From Stutzerimonas kunmingensis (GTDB lineage Bacteria > Pseudomonadota > Gammaproteobacteria > Pseudomonadales > Pseudomonadaceae): 64,000 nt of DNA. The stretch lies in NCBI RefSeq assembly GCF_021432085.1, contig NZ_CP090366.1, positions 620,001 to 684,000 on the forward strand, given 5' to 3'. Shown piece after piece: positions 16,714 through 27,791 of the stretch. The notes under the pieces were generated by a model. It had not been told where the DNA came from and made no database searches. It worked only from the letters and a program-made list of their open reading frames with translations. A program made the position numbers and the translations under genes. The stretch's first letter is position 1, and every line of letters begins with the position of its first letter.

Positions 16714-18561
16714 GTGAAAGACCGAACTCAGTTCCACATGAATTACTGGATGATCGCCATTCTGGTGTTTCTCGGCCTGCAGTACCTGCTGTCGATCCAG
16801 CAGGAGGTGGCGACCATCCCCTACAGCGAGTTCGAGCAGCACCTCAAGGAGGGCCGCGTCGAGGAGCTGGCGATCACCGAGCGGCGCATCGAGGGCTTGC
16901 TCAAGGAGCCCTTGGCCAGCGGTCAGCGACGTTTCATCAGCAACCGCGTCGAGCCGCAGCTGGCCGAGCATCTGCAGCAGTACCCGGTGCGCTACACCGG
17001 CAAGGTGGAAAGCACGCTGGTGCGTGACCTGCTGTCGTGGATCGTGCCGGCCATGCTCTTCTTCGGCATCTGGCTGTTCCTGCTCAAGCGCATCGGCAGC
17101 GGCCTGGGTGGCGGCGGCATGATGCAGATCGGCAAGAGCAAGGCGCGTGTCTACGTCGAGACCGACATGAAGGTGAGCTTCGCCGACGTCGCCGGCGTCG
17201 ACGAGGCCAAGGACGAGCTCAAGGAAATCATCGAGTTTCTCCGCGATCCGCAAACCTATGGCCGCCTAGGCGGACGCATGCCCAAGGGCGTGCTGCTGGT
17301 CGGTCCACCCGGCACCGGCAAAACGTTGCTGGCGCGCGCCGTCGCTGGCGAGGCGAAGGTGCCGTTCTTCTCCATTTCCGGTTCCGAGTTCGTCGAGATG
17401 TTCGTCGGCGTCGGTGCCGCGCGGGTGCGCGATCTCTTCGAACAGGCGCGGGGCCAGGCGCCAGCGATCATCTTTATCGACGAACTGGATGCCCTCGGCC
17501 GCGCCCGCGGTGCCGGACCATTGTCCGGCGGGCATGACGAGAAGGAGCAGACGCTCAACCAGCTGCTGGTGGAGATGGACGGTTTCGATACCTCCAGCGG
17601 GCTGGTCCTGCTGGCCGCGACCAACCGACCGGAAATCCTCGACCCGGCGCTGCTGCGTGCCGGCCGTTTCGACCGTCAGGTGCTCGTCGATCGACCGGAC
17701 AAGGTCGGGCGGGTTCAGATTCTCAATGTGCACCTGAAGAAATCGCGACTGGGCACCGATGTCGATCCGCAGGCCATCGCCGCGCTGACGCCGGGCTTTA
17801 CCGGTGCCGATCTGGCCAATCTGGTCAATGAGGCGACGCTGCTGGCGACCCGGCGCAATGCCGAAGCGGTGGCCATGGAAGACTTCACCGCAGCCATCGA
17901 ACGCATCATCGCCGGGCTGGAAAAGCGCAACCGCCTGCTCAACCCGCGCGAGCGGGAGATCGTCGCCTATCACGAGATGGGCCATGCGCTAGTGGCCATG
18001 GCGCTGCCAGGCGTCGATCCGGTGCACAAGGTGTCGATCATCCCGCGTGGCATGGGCGCGCTGGGCTACACCATCCAGCGCCCCATCGAGGATCGCTTCC
18101 TGATGACCCGCGACGAGCTGGAAAACAAGATGGCGGTATTGCTCGGCGGGCGTGCGGCGGAGTGGCTGGTGTATGCGCATCTGTCCACCGGTGCGGCGGA
18201 CGATCTGGCCAAGGTCACCGATATCGCCCGCGCCATGGTGACGCGCTACGGCATGTCCAAGCGTCTCGGCCACCTGGCGCTGGAGCGTGAGCCGAACTCG
18301 TTCCTTGGCAACGAGGCGATGCTCGGCCTCAAGCCGCAGCATGACTATGCGGAGAGCACGGCAACCGCTATCGATGAGGAAGTGCAGGAGCTGGTGCAGT
18401 CTGCATTCCAGCGCAGCCTGGGGTTGCTTGAAGAACGACATGAATTGCTCGAGCGCTGTGCGCGGCGTTTGCTACAGCAGGAGACTCTGGATGCCGAGCA
18501 GTTGCGTGAGCTCAGTGCTGCTCCGACCAGTGATCCGGTACAGGCATCCCCTCAGGCCTGA
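16714..18561 (+). CDS. FtsH-like membrane AAA+ zinc protease (probable second paralogue)
   Basis: The 615-residue protein has the complete FtsH plan: TM helix about 11-28, periplasmic FtsH extracellular domain about 29-108, TM helix about 109-126, AAA module with Walker A GPPGTGKT (197-204), pore region [12 protein letters not shown], Walker [10 protein letters not shown], arginine-finger region [18 protein letters not shown], and protease domain with HEMGH (420-424). It should extract and degrade membrane or damaged cytosolic proteins. The start is GTG at 16714, after AAGGAG. The context (ubiX, a lipoprotein, convergent queG) is not that of the main ftsH, which normally lies next to rlmE/ftsJ and folP, so I infer a second copy. 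Loss or presence of the main ftsH outside the window is not visible. Confidence 0.9.
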   Translation: MKDRTQFHMNYWMIAILVFLGLQYLLSIQQEVATIPYSEFEQHLKEGRVEELAITERRIEGLLKEPLASGQRRFISNRVEPQLAEHLQQYPVRYTGKVESTLVRDLLSWIVPAMLFFGIWLFLLKRIGSGLGGGGMMQIGKSKARVYVETDMKVSFADVAGVDEAKDELKEIIEFLRDPQTYGRLGGRMPKGVLLVGPPGTGKTLLARAVAGEAKVPFFSISGSEFVEMFVGVGAARVRDLFEQARGQAPAIIFIDELDALGRARGAGPLSGGHDEKEQTLNQLLVEMDGFDTSSGLVLLAATNRPEILDPALLRAGRFDRQVLVDRPDKVGRVQILNVHLKKSRLGTDVDPQAIAALTPGFTGADLANLVNEATLLATRRNAEAVAMEDFTAAIERIIAGLEKRNRLLNPREREIVAYHEMGHALVAMALPGVDPVHKVSIIPRGMGALGYTIQRPIEDRFLMTRDELENKMAVLLGGRAAEWLVYAHLSTGAADDLAKVTDIARAMVTRYGMSKRLGHLALEREPNSFLGNEAMLGLKPQHDYAESTATAIDEEVQELVQSAFQRSLGLLEERHELLERCARRLLQQETLDAEQLRELSAAPTSDPVQASPQA

Positions 18562-18582
18562 TGCGGCCTCAGGGCTGGCGAG

Positions 18583-19656
18583 TCAGTCGGGCTGGCGCTG
18601 GGCATGTTGCGCCAGCGCCCATTCGACATGCTCGCGTACCAGCTCCGAGGGGTCGTCGCGGCGCGCCTGGAGCGCTTCCAGCACCGGGATGCTTGACGGC
18701 GCGTTGCCCAGGCCGACCGCCAGGTTGCGCAGCCAGCGCTGGTAACCGGCGCGGCGTAGCGGCGAACCCTCGGTGCGGCTGAGAAACTCCTCTTCCGTCC
18801 AGCGGAACAGGGTCGCCAGCTCGGCGTTGTCCAGGCTATGGCGTGGTTGAAAGTCACTCTGCTCGGTGGGGCGGGCGAATCGGTTCCACGGGCAGACGAT
18901 CTGGCAATCGTCGCAGCCGAATACGCGGTTGCCGATCTTGTCGCGCAGCTCGATGGGGATCGCGCCTTTCAGCTCGATGGTGAGATAGGAAATGCAGCGT
19001 CGCGCATCGAGTAGCCGTTCGCCGACGAAGGCATCGGTGGGGCAGACGTCCAGGCAGGCGTGGCAGCTGCCGCAATGATCGCGGGTCGCTGGTTCGTCGA
19101 CCGGCAACGCGATATCAACGAACAACTCGCCGAGAAAGAACCAGCTGCCGGCCTTGCGATTGAGCAGCAGGGTGTTCTTGCCGATCCAGCCGAGGCCGGC
19201 CTGCTGCCCGGCGGCCTTCTCCAGCACTGGCGCGCTGTCGACGAAGGCGCGAAAGCCGAACGGGCCGACCATCTGCTGAATGCGCTCGGCGAGCTGCTGG
19301 ATGCGTTTGCGGATCAGCTTGTGGTAGTCGCGGCCCAGCGCATAGCGTGACACATAGGCCTTCTCCGGACTCGCGAGCTGCTGCGTCATGCGCGTGTCGC
19401 CGGGCAGGTAGTCCATGCGCAGGGAGATCACCCTGAGGGTGCCCGGTACCAGTTCGTCCGGCCGCGAACGCTTGCTGCCGTGGGCGGCCATGTAGTCCAT
19501 CTCGCCCTGATAGCCGGCCGCCAGCCAGGCGTCGAGGTGCGCTTCGTGCTCGCCGAGGTCGACATCGGTGATGCCGACCTGCTGAAAGCCGAGCTCACGC
19601 CCCCATTCCTTGATGGATTGGGCGAGGGCGGCGGGGTCGAGAGAGAGGCTGGACAT
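18583..19656 (-). CDS. queG: Epoxyqueuosine reductase
   Basis: The 357-residue cobalamin- and iron-sulfur-dependent enzyme performs the last step of queuosine formation in tRNA. Two ferredoxin-type clusters are visible: CGSCHACLDVCPTDAF and CDDCQIVCPWNRF. The catalytic N-terminal region includes YVSRYALGRDYHK and AFVDSAPVLEKAAGQQAGLGWIG. The start MSSLSLDP (19656) is chosen over a much longer open frame reaching 20067 that overlaps nnr. It is divergent from nnr and converges on the ftsH paralogue with a 21-base gap. Confidence 0.95.
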   Translation of the reverse strand: MSSLSLDPAALAQSIKEWGRELGFQQVGITDVDLGEHEAHLDAWLAAGYQGEMDYMAAHGSKRSRPDELVPGTLRVISLRMDYLPGDTRMTQQLASPEKAYVSRYALGRDYHKLIRKRIQQLAERIQQMVGPFGFRAFVDSAPVLEKAAGQQAGLGWIGKNTLLLNRKAGSWFFLGELFVDIALPVDEPATRDHCGSCHACLDVCPTDAFVGERLLDARRCISYLTIELKGAIPIELRDKIGNRVFGCDDCQIVCPWNRFARPTEQSDFQPRHSLDNAELATLFRWTEEEFLSRTEGSPLRRAGYQRWLRNLAVGLGNAPSSIPVLEALQARRDDPSELVREHVEWALAQHAQRQPD

Positions 19657-19683
19657 TGGAGAGCGGCATGACAGGCGGGTGCG

Positions 19684-19689
19684 TATAAT
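19684..19689 (+). promoter_or_regulatory. TATAAT -10 element of the nnr operon
   Basis: A perfect TATAAT lies 22 bases before the nnr ATG, in the 54-base gap with the divergent queG. No good -35 hexamer is present at 16-18 bases, so it may be an activator-dependent or extended promoter. Confidence 0.45.
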
Positions 19690-19710
19690 TCTGCCAGACA
19701 TTCCGCCGCG

Positions 19711-21216
19711 ATGATCCCTGCTCCGATGACCGATTCCCTGCCCGTCGCTCTGTATACCGCCGCCCAGGTGCGCGAACTCGATGCGCGCCTGATTGCCGCC
19801 GGCACTCCCGGTTTCGAATTGATGCAGCGTGCCGCTCATGCAGCATGGCGTGCGCTGCGTCGGCGCTGGCCGGATGCCGGGGCAGTTACCGTATTGGCCG
19901 GACGTGGCAATAACGCCGGCGATGGCTACATCGTCGCGGCGCTGGCGCAGCGCTCCGGCTGGCAGGTGCGGGTGCTGGCGGTGGGCGATCCGCAAGCTTT
20001 GCAGGGCGATGCCGCGCAGGCCCTGGCCGAGGCACGGGCGAGCGGTGTGGTCGTCGAGCCCTGGCATGCCGAGGCGATGTTGCAGGGCGTGCTGGTGGAT
20101 GCGCTACTGGGCACCGGCATTGCCGGTGACGTGCGCGAGCCATATGTCGGAGCGATCGAGGCGATCAATGCCAGTGCGCTACCGGTGCTGGCCATTGATC
20201 TGCCGTCCGGGCTCTGCGCCAACAGCGGGCGGGTGCTGGGTCACGCGGTGCGTGCCGATCTCAGTGTGACCTTCATCGGGCTCAAGCTCGGGCTGTTCAC
20301 CGCGGACGGCCCGGATCGCGTCGGCACGCTGGTATTCGATGATCTGCAGGCCGATCCGCAGATCGTCAGTCAGGTCGCAGGCGACGCTGTACGCCTGGAT
20401 CAGTCAACGTTGGTGCCTGTCGCGCCGCGCTCGCCGGTGGCGCACAAGGGCAGCTTCGGTCAGGTGCTGGTCATTGGCGGCGATCTGGGGACCGGCGGCG
20501 CCGCGCTGCTCAGCGCCGAGGCGGCGTTGCGCTGCGGCGCGGGCATGGTGACGCTGGCGACTCGTCCGGAACATGTCACCGCTGCGCTGGTACGACGCCC
20601 GGAAATCATGTGCAGTGGCGTTGAGTCGACCTATAGCCTGACCGCGCTGGTCGAGCGCGCCGATGTGCTGGTGGTCGGCCCGGGCCTGGGACAGGCGCCC
20701 TGGGGACGCAGCCTGCTGTCGCTGGCGGCGCAACATGAGTTGCCACAGGTGTGGGACGCCGATGCGCTGAACCTGCTGGCTGCTGGCGGCATCGAATTGC
20801 CGGCAGCGAGCGTGATCACCCCGCACCCGGGCGAGGCTGCGCGGCTGTTGCAGTGCTCGGTAGCTGAAATCCAGGCTGATCGCCCCGCTGCGGCGCGTGC
20901 GCTGGCCCATCGCTACGCCTGCGTGGCACTGCTCAAAGGCGCCGGTACGCTGATCGCCACCGCGGATGGTCGGCTGGCGCTGTGTGATCGCGGCCATCCG
21001 GCGATGGCCAGTGCCGGTTTGGGCGACGTGTTGGCCGGCGTGATCGGTGCGTTGCTGGCGCAAGACCTGACGCCATTCGACGCGGCCTGCCTGGGGGCGT
21101 GGTTACACGCCTCCGCTGGCGAGCGCTTGGGTGAGCAGGGGCGCGGACTCGCCGCCAGCGATCTGATTTCCGTGATTCGTCAGTTGCTCGAGGAGCAGTC
21201 GCCATGCCGGAAGTGA
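19711..21216 (+). CDS. nnr: Bifunctional NAD(P)H-hydrate epimerase / ADP-dependent dehydratase
   Basis: The 501-residue fusion repairs hydrated NADH and NADPH. The N-terminal YjeF epimerase half (about 15-225) has [14 protein letters not shown] and DALLGTGI. The C-terminal ribokinase-like half (about 235-490) has [32 protein letters not shown] and [19 protein letters not shown]. It heads the nnr-tsaE-amiB-mutL-miaA-hfq series. The start could be 19711 or MTDSLPV at 19726; I keep the first because it sits just after the promoter-like element. It overlaps tsaE by 13 bases. Confidence 0.95.
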   Translation: MIPAPMTDSLPVALYTAAQVRELDARLIAAGTPGFELMQRAAHAAWRALRRRWPDAGAVTVLAGRGNNAGDGYIVAALAQRSGWQVRVLAVGDPQALQGDAAQALAEARASGVVVEPWHAEAMLQGVLVDALLGTGIAGDVREPYVGAIEAINASALPVLAIDLPSGLCANSGRVLGHAVRADLSVTFIGLKLGLFTADGPDRVGTLVFDDLQADPQIVSQVAGDAVRLDQSTLVPVAPRSPVAHKGSFGQVLVIGGDLGTGGAALLSAEAALRCGAGMVTLATRPEHVTAALVRRPEIMCSGVESTYSLTALVERADVLVVGPGLGQAPWGRSLLSLAAQHELPQVWDADALNLLAAGGIELPAASVITPHPGEAARLLQCSVAEIQADRPAAARALAHRYACVALLKGAGTLIATADGRLALCDRGHPAMASAGLGDVLAGVIGALLAQDLTPFDAACLGAWLHASAGERLGEQGRGLAASDLISVIRQLLEEQSPCRK

Positions 21217-21674
21217 ATCTGTATGCCGCGGACGAGGCTGCCATGCTCGCGCTGGGCGCACGCATCGCCGAGGCGACCGGCGGTCGTGGCGTCATCTATC
21301 TGCATGGCGACCTGGGTGCGGGCAAGACCACGTTGTCGCGCGGCCTGATTCGCGGCTTCGGTCATGCGGGCAAGGTCAAGAGTCCGACCTTCACATTGGT
21401 CGAACCCTACGAGTTGGGCGATGTGCAGGTTTACCACTTCGACCTGTATCGTCTGGTCGATCCTGAAGAACTGGAGTTCCTCGGCATCCGCGACTATTTC
21501 GAAGGCAATGCGCTGTGCCTGATCGAATGGCCGGAGCGCGGGGCCGGCATTTTGCCAAAGGCCGACATGGACATTACCATTGCACCGCATGAGGCCGGCC
21601 GTACGCTGCGCCTGTCGCCCCACACCGCGCGGGGCGAAGCCTGGTGTGTCGCCCTGACCGACGGAGAGCTATGA
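21204..21674 (+). CDS. tsaE: tRNA t6A synthesis ATPase subunit
   Basis: The 156-residue P-loop protein works with TsaB, TsaC and TsaD to install threonylcarbamoyladenosine at position 37 of ANN-decoding tRNAs. [16 protein letters not shown] is the Walker A region, followed by [12 protein letters not shown] and HFDLYRL, typical of the family. It is translationally coupled at both ends: it begins inside nnr and its stop overlaps the amiB ATG (ATGA). Confidence 0.95.
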   Translation: MPEVNLYAADEAAMLALGARIAEATGGRGVIYLHGDLGAGKTTLSRGLIRGFGHAGKVKSPTFTLVEPYELGDVQVYHFDLYRLVDPEELEFLGIRDYFEGNALCLIEWPERGAGILPKADMDITIAPHEAGRTLRLSPHTARGEAWCVALTDGEL

Positions 21675-23107
21675 ATAACATGGGTTTGGGTATGCGCATT
21701 CGCACCCTGATTGGTGGACTGGTGCTGTTGCTGATGGCAACCGACCTTCATGCCGCCAGCGATGTGCAGAGCGTGCGTCTGTGGCGTGCGCCGGACAACA
21801 CCCGCCTGGTGTTCGATCTATCCGGCCCGGTCGAGCACAAGATATTCACCCTTACCGCGCCCGATCGGCTGGTCATCGACGTGACTGGCGCGACGCTCAA
21901 GGCCGAACTCGACAAGCTGCCGTTGAAGAACACGCCGGTCGCCTCTCTGCGCGCCGGCCAGCACGATGCCGACACACTTCGCGTGGTCGTCGATTTGCAT
22001 GCGCCGGTAGCGCCGAAGAGCTTCAGTCTGGCGCCCAATCAGCAATACGGTCATCGCCTGGTGGTCGACCTCTTCGATCAGGCGACATCCGCTCGCGCCG
22101 CGACCCAGCCGCCAGCCACCGCCACTCCGGCGACACCCGCCGCGCCGGTTTCCCCGACCCTGCCAGCGATGAAGCTGCCGGCTACGGCGAGCAGCAAGCG
22201 CGACATCGTGATCGCCATCGACGCCGGTCATGGTGGCGAAGACCCCGGCGCGATTGGCCCCGGCAAGATCTACGAGAAACACGTGGTACTGCAGATTTCC
22301 AAGGAACTGCAACGGCAGATCAACGCCGACAAGGGTTTTCGAGCCGAGCTGGTGCGCACCGGCGACTACTTCATCCCGCTGCGCAAACGTACCGAGATCG
22401 CGCGCAAGAAGGGCGCCGATCTGTTCGTCTCGATCCATGCCGATGCCGCGCCGCGTTCGGCGGCCTACGGTGCCTCAGTGTTCGCCCTGTCCGACCGCGG
22501 CGCCACCTCGGAAACCGCGCGCTGGCTGGCCGACAGCGAGAACCGTTCCGACCTGATTGGCGGTGCCGGCAACGTCAGTCTCGGCGACAAGGACCAGATG
22601 CTTGCAGGTGTGCTGCTGGATCTGTCGATGACCGCCTCGTTGTCATCGAGCCTGAATGTCGGGCAGAAAGTATTGAGCAACATGGGGCGCATCACCCCGC
22701 TGCACAAGCGGCGAGTCGAGCAGGCGGGCTTCATGGTGCTGAAGTCGCCGGATATTCCGTCGATTCTGGTGGAAACCGGCTTCATCTCGAACCCGTCCGA
22801 GGCCAAGAAGCTGCAGACAGCGAGCCACCAGCAGTCGCTGGCGCGCTCGATCCACAGTGGCGTAAGGCAGTTCTTTCATGAGAATCCGCCGCCTGGAACC
22901 TATGTGGCCTGGTTGCGGGATTCCGGCAAGATCGCCAGTGCGCCGCGCGAGCACATCGTACGTTCCGGCGAGAGCCTGGCATTGCTCGCCCAGCGCTATC
23001 AGGTAAGCCTGACTTCCCTGCGCAGCGCCAACAATCTGCGCAATGATGTGATCAAGATCGGCCAGACGCTGAACATTCCCGCCACCACGCTGGCCTCGCA
23101 GCCATGA
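21671..23107 (+). CDS. amiB: N-acetylmuramoyl-L-alanine amidase with AMIN and LysM domains
   Basis: The 478-residue periplasmic amidase cleaves septal peptidoglycan for daughter-cell separation. An N-terminal signal peptide (hydrophobic core, ATDLHAAS) precedes an AMIN domain (about 30-130), a Pro/Ala/Thr-rich linker (about 140-170), an Amidase_3 zinc domain ([16 protein letters not shown], then [10 protein letters not shown] and [17 protein letters not shown]) and a C-terminal LysM repeat (about 430-475). I start at the ATG overlapping the tsaE stop; a frame extension lies in tsaE. Its own stop overlaps mutL. Confidence 0.95.
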   Translation: MNNMGLGMRIRTLIGGLVLLLMATDLHAASDVQSVRLWRAPDNTRLVFDLSGPVEHKIFTLTAPDRLVIDVTGATLKAELDKLPLKNTPVASLRAGQHDADTLRVVVDLHAPVAPKSFSLAPNQQYGHRLVVDLFDQATSARAATQPPATATPATPAAPVSPTLPAMKLPATASSKRDIVIAIDAGHGGEDPGAIGPGKIYEKHVVLQISKELQRQINADKGFRAELVRTGDYFIPLRKRTEIARKKGADLFVSIHADAAPRSAAYGASVFALSDRGATSETARWLADSENRSDLIGGAGNVSLGDKDQMLAGVLLDLSMTASLSSSLNVGQKVLSNMGRITPLHKRRVEQAGFMVLKSPDIPSILVETGFISNPSEAKKLQTASHQQSLARSIHSGVRQFFHENPPPGTYVAWLRDSGKIASAPREHIVRSGESLALLAQRYQVSLTSLRSANNLRNDVIKIGQTLNIPATTLASQP

Positions 23108-24981
23108 GCGAGGTGCCGCGCATCCAGCTGCTAAGTCCGCGGCTGGCGAACCAGATTGCCGCCGGCGAGGTGGTGGAACGCCCGGCCTCGGTGATCAAGG
23201 AGCTGCTGGAAAACAGTCTGGATTCGGGCGCGCGACGCATCGATGTGGACATCGAGCAGGGCGGGGTCAAGCTGCTGCGAGTGCGCGACGACGGCTGCGG
23301 CATTCCGCCGGACGATCTGCCGCTGGCCCTGGCGCGTCACGCCACCAGCAAGATTCGTGATCTGGAAGACCTCGAACGGGTCATGAGTCTGGGTTTTCGG
23401 GGCGAAGCGCTGGCTTCGATCAGTTCCGTCTCGCGTCTGACCATGACCTCACGCACCGCCGATGCCAGCGAGGCCTGGCAGGTGGAGACCGAGGGGCGTG
23501 AAATGGAAGCGCGGGTACAGCCCGCGGCGCATCCAGTGGGCACCTCGGTGGAGGTGCGCGATCTGTTCTTCAATACGCCGGCGCGACGCAAGTTTCTGCG
23601 CACCGAGAAGACCGAATTCGATCACCTTCAGGAAGTCATCAAGCGCCTGGCGCTGGCGCGTTTCGACGTGGCCTTCCATCTGCGCCACAACGGCAAGGTC
23701 GTGCTGGCGCTGCACCAGGCCGAAGACGATGCGGCGCGCGCGCGTCGTGTCGCTTCGGTATGCGGGCCGGCGTTCCTCGAGCAGGCGCTGCCCATCGAGA
23801 TCGAGCGTAACGGCTTGCGACTGTCTGGCTGGGTCGGGCTGCCGACCTTCTCGCGCAGTCAGGCGGACCTGCAGTATTTCTACGTCAACGGGCGCATGGT
23901 TCGCGACAAGCTGGTGGCCCATGCGGTACGCCAGGCCTATCGCGATGTGCTGTTCAACGGCCGGCACCCGACATTCGTGCTGTTCCTCGATGTCGACCCG
24001 GCGGTGGTGGACGTCAACGTGCACCCGACCAAGCATGAAGTGCGCTTCCGCGACAGCCGCATGGTGCATGACTTCCTTTACGGAACGCTGCATCGCGCGC
24101 TGGGGGATGTGCGGCCGGAAGATCAGCTCGCGGCACCGGCCAGCGTCACGCCGATGACGCAGGTTTCCGGACTGGCCGCTGGCGAGTTCGCCGGGCAGAA
24201 CGAAATGAGTCTGGCGGCCAGCGTGCTTGAGCGGCCCCAGGGTGATACGTCGTCCTGGCGCGGCGCAGGGGCCGGTTATCAGGCGCCACGGCCAGCTTCG
24301 GCCGGCTATACCGCCGAAACTCAGGGTGCTTATCGCGAGTTCTTCACGCCGTTGCCCGAAAGCGGTCCCGCGGCACTGCCGGCGAGTCAGGATGACGTGC
24401 CGCCGCTGGGGTATGCGCTGGCGCAGCTCAAGGGCGTCTACATCCTCGCCGAAAATGCCCAGGGCATGGTGTTGGTTGACATGCACGCCGCTCACGAACG
24501 CATCACCTATGAGCGACTGAAAACCGCCATGGCCAGCGAAGGCTTGCGCGGGCAACCATTGCTGGTGCCTGAGTCGATTGCGCTGAGTCAGCGTGAAGCC
24601 GACTGCGCCGAAGAGCACGGGCAATGGTTTCAGATGCTGGGTTTCGAGCTGCAACGACTGGGGCCGGAAACCTTGGCGATTCGACAGATCCCGTCGCTAC
24701 TCAAGCAGGCCGAAGCGACCCGGCTGGTCCGCGACGTGTTGGCCGATCTGCTTGAGTACGGCACCAGTGACCGTATTCAGGCCCATCTGAACGAGCTGCT
24801 GGCGACCATGGCGTGTCATGGCGCAGTGCGCGCCAACCGGCGGCTGACTGTGCGGGAGATGAACGCCTTGCTGCGCGATATGGAACATACCGAGCGCAGC
24901 GGGCAGTGCAATCACGGGCGTCCGACCTGGACGCAGCTCGGCATGGACGAACTGGACAAGCTGTTCCTGCGCGGTCGCTGA
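23104..24981 (+). CDS. mutL: DNA mismatch repair protein
   Basis: The 625-residue GHKL ATPase couples MutS mismatch recognition to strand incision. The ATPase domain has the N box ([14 protein letters not shown]), DDGCGI and the FRGEALASI loop; [15 protein letters not shown] and [14 protein letters not shown] are also present. The C-terminal domain carries [12 protein letters not shown], a version of the DQHA(x)2E(x)4E metal endonuclease motif, plus CHGAVRA and CNHGRP, so it is likely an incising MutL as in other Pseudomonas that lack MutH. It overlaps amiB by four bases. The divergent linker (about 345-420) is normal for the family. Confidence 0.97.
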   Translation: MSEVPRIQLLSPRLANQIAAGEVVERPASVIKELLENSLDSGARRIDVDIEQGGVKLLRVRDDGCGIPPDDLPLALARHATSKIRDLEDLERVMSLGFRGEALASISSVSRLTMTSRTADASEAWQVETEGREMEARVQPAAHPVGTSVEVRDLFFNTPARRKFLRTEKTEFDHLQEVIKRLALARFDVAFHLRHNGKVVLALHQAEDDAARARRVASVCGPAFLEQALPIEIERNGLRLSGWVGLPTFSRSQADLQYFYVNGRMVRDKLVAHAVRQAYRDVLFNGRHPTFVLFLDVDPAVVDVNVHPTKHEVRFRDSRMVHDFLYGTLHRALGDVRPEDQLAAPASVTPMTQVSGLAAGEFAGQNEMSLAASVLERPQGDTSSWRGAGAGYQAPRPASAGYTAETQGAYREFFTPLPESGPAALPASQDDVPPLGYALAQLKGVYILAENAQGMVLVDMHAAHERITYERLKTAMASEGLRGQPLLVPESIALSQREADCAEEHGQWFQMLGFELQRLGPETLAIRQIPSLLKQAEATRLVRDVLADLLEYGTSDRIQAHLNELLATMACHGAVRANRRLTVREMNALLRDMEHTERSGQCNHGRPTWTQLGMDELDKLFLRGR

Positions 24982-25060
24982 GTAGCCTTGGCGGCGAGCC
25001 GTGCTTGCAGCCGACCGCCTGCCGCCGGAAACTATGCGGCCAAGACCGTCGAGCTTCCTG

Positions 25061-26032
25061 ATGTCCGCTCTCCCTCCTGCCATCTTCCTCATGGGCCCCA
25101 CTGCGTCGGGCAAGACCGATCTTGCGTTGGAACTGGCGCGCTTGCTGCCCTGCGAGCTGATCAGTGTCGATTCGGCGCTGGTCTATCGCGGCATGGATAT
25201 CGGCACGGCGAAGCCGTCGGCTGAGGTGTTGGCCGAGTTTCCCCATCGTCTGGTGGACATCCTCGACCCGGCCGAGAGCTACTCGGCTGCAGAGTTCAGC
25301 GCAGATGCCCTGGCGGCCATGGCCGAGATCAGCGCGGCTGGCCGAATTCCTCTGCTGGTTGGCGGCACCATGTTGTATTTCAAGGCGTTGCAGGAAGGAC
25401 TCGCCGATATGCCGGCAGCTGACCCGTTGCTACGTGCCGAGCTCGGGGCGCTGGCCGCGACGCAAGGGTTGCAGGTGCTGCACGATCAGCTGGCCCAGGT
25501 GGATCCGGAGTCGGCAGCGCGCATTCATCCTAACGATCCGCAGCGGCTGGTACGCGCACTGGAGGTATATCGCGTCAGCGGCTTGACCATGAGCGAGCAC
25601 CGCGCCCGACAAAGGTCGCAAAAAGCCGTCGCAGACGCTCCAGGCTCAGGAGTCTTGCCTTATACTGTCGCGCAACTGTGCATCGCCCCCGCACAACGCC
25701 ACATCCTGCATGAACGCATCGAGAGACGTTTCCTGCACATGGTTGAACAGGGCTTCGTCGAAGAGGTCGAAGCCCTGAGGAATCGGGGTGATCTGCACCT
25801 TGGCATGCCGTCGATTCGAGCGGTTGGTTATCGTCAGGTCTGGGAATATCTGGACGGATCATCGACCCGAGAGGAAATGGTGGAGCGCGGCATCATCGCA
25901 ACCCGACAACTGGCCAAACGGCAGTTCACCTGGTTGCGAAGTTGGGGGGAGATGCACTGGCTGGACAGTTTGTCCCGCGACAATCTGCCGCGCGCATTGA
26001 AATACCTGCAATCGCTCTCCATATTGAGCTGA
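25061..26032 (+). CDS. miaA: tRNA dimethylallyltransferase
   Basis: The 323-residue enzyme isopentenylates A37 of tRNAs reading UNN codons. The P-loop is [17 protein letters not shown], with [18 protein letters not shown] and [14 protein letters not shown] further on. I prefer the ATG at 25061 (MSALPPAIF), which gives the usual family length; MRPRPS at 25034 is an in-frame alternative with GGAAA upstream. It follows mutL by 79 bases and precedes hfq, the standard gammaproteobacterial order. Confidence 0.94.
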   Translation: MSALPPAIFLMGPTASGKTDLALELARLLPCELISVDSALVYRGMDIGTAKPSAEVLAEFPHRLVDILDPAESYSAAEFSADALAAMAEISAAGRIPLLVGGTMLYFKALQEGLADMPAADPLLRAELGALAATQGLQVLHDQLAQVDPESAARIHPNDPQRLVRALEVYRVSGLTMSEHRARQRSQKAVADAPGSGVLPYTVAQLCIAPAQRHILHERIERRFLHMVEQGFVEEVEALRNRGDLHLGMPSIRAVGYRQVWEYLDGSSTREEMVERGIIATRQLAKRQFTWLRSWGEMHWLDSLSRDNLPRALKYLQSLSILS

Positions 26033-26113
26033 CACTGCGAATTGACCGTCTATTCTCAGACAAGTGGATCGTCGGTTGTACTTTTAGAACACTAATGAAA
26101 ACAGATCCTCTAA

Positions 26114-26380
<267 letters not shown>

Positions 26381-26391
26381 GGTAGGTTTCT

Positions 26392-27693
26392 TTGTTCTTC
26401 GAACGTCCCGGTGGTGGTGAGCGGGCTATCCTGGTGCACCTGGACGGCCAGGACCCCGCGGCGCGCGAGGACCCTCAGGAATTCCAGGAGCTGGCGCGCT
26501 CGGCAGGCGCCGAGGCGGTTGGCTTCGTTAATGTCGCCCGGCATCAGCCGTCCGCCAAGTTCCTGATCGGCAGTGGCAAGGTCGAGGAGCTGCATGACCT
26601 CGTCAAGGATGGCGAGGCCGAGTTGGTGATCTTCAATCACACCCTGACGCCTAGCCAGGAGCGCAACCTCGAGCGAGCGCTCGAATGTCGCGTGCTGGAT
26701 CGTACCGGTCTGATTCTGGATATCTTCGCCCAGCGCGCGCGCACCCATGAAGGCAAGCTACAGGTCGAACTGGCCCAGCTTGAGCACATGAGTACGCGCC
26801 TGGTTCGCGGCTGGACTCACCTTGAGCGACAGAAGGGCGGTATCGGTCTGCGTGGCCCGGGTGAAACTCAGCTGGAAACCGACCGCCGCTTGCTGCGTGT
26901 GCGCATCCGGCAAATCAAGCAGCGTCTGGAAAAGGTCCGCGGTCAGCGCGAGCAGGCCCGTCGCGGGCGTCGTCGTGCCGATATACCCTCCGTGTCGCTG
27001 GTTGGTTACACCAACGCCGGCAAGTCCACCTTGTTCAATGCGCTGACCGAGTCGGATGTGTACGCGGCCAATCAGCTGTTCGCCACGCTCGATCCGACGT
27101 TGCGGCGGCTTGAGCTGGATGATGTCGGGCCGGTGGTGCTGGCCGACACCGTGGGTTTCATCCGTCATCTGCCACACAAGTTGGTGGAGTCCTTCAGGGC
27201 TACGCTGGAAGAGTCCAGCAACGCCGATCTTCTCTTGCATGTCATCGATGCGCACGAGCCAGAGCGCGATCAGCAGATCGAGCAGGTGCTGGCGGTGCTC
27301 GGTGAGATCGGTGCCAACGAGTTGCCGATGCTCGAGGTCTACAACAAGGTTGACCTGATGGAGGGCATCGAGCCGCAGATTCAGCGCGACGCCGATGGCA
27401 AGCCGCAGCGTGTCTGGGTGTCCGCTCGTGATGGATTGGGGCTGGATCTGGTGCGCCAGGCCATTGCCGAGCTGTTGGGCAACGATCTGTTTGTCGGGAC
27501 GCTGCGCCTGCCGCAGCGGCTCGGGCGGCTGCGGGCGCAGTTCTTCGAGCTCAGCGCGGTGCAGCGGGAAACGCATGATGACGAGGGTGGCAGCCTGCTG
27601 GAAGTTCGCTTGCCAAGAATCGAATTGAATCGCTTGATCAGTCGCGAAGGGTTGCGGGTGGATGAGTTCATCGAGCAACACACTTTGCAATAA
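26392..27693 (+). CDS. hflX: Ribosome-associated GTPase HflX
   Basis: The 433-residue protein binds 50S subunits and rescues or splits stalled ribosomes under stress. The N-terminal HflX domain includes SAKFLIGSGKVEEL and RDRTGLILDIFAQRA-type sequence (here LDRTGLILDIFAQRAR), then a helical linker (LRGPGETQLETDRR) and the G domain: G1 GYTNAGKST, G3 DTVGFI, G4 NKVD. The start is TTG at 26392, 12 bases after the hfq stop, with a GGTAGG element in between. It is co-transcribed with hfq in most relatives. Confidence 0.95.
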   Translation: MFFERPGGGERAILVHLDGQDPAAREDPQEFQELARSAGAEAVGFVNVARHQPSAKFLIGSGKVEELHDLVKDGEAELVIFNHTLTPSQERNLERALECRVLDRTGLILDIFAQRARTHEGKLQVELAQLEHMSTRLVRGWTHLERQKGGIGLRGPGETQLETDRRLLRVRIRQIKQRLEKVRGQREQARRGRRRADIPSVSLVGYTNAGKSTLFNALTESDVYAANQLFATLDPTLRRLELDDVGPVVLADTVGFIRHLPHKLVESFRATLEESSNADLLLHVIDAHEPERDQQIEQVLAVLGEIGANELPMLEVYNKVDLMEGIEPQIQRDADGKPQRVWVSARDGLGLDLVRQAIAELLGNDLFVGTLRLPQRLGRLRAQFFELSAVQRETHDDEGGSLLEVRLPRIELNRLISREGLRVDEFIEQHTLQ

Positions 27694-27791
27694 AGCCTCT
27701 AGTGGCAATTTTGCCGGTAGTTCGGGGCTTTCTGTAGCATTGGTGGGCGCGCCGTGGGCGCGCCTTTAGCTTTATTTGAATGGAGAGCGCT

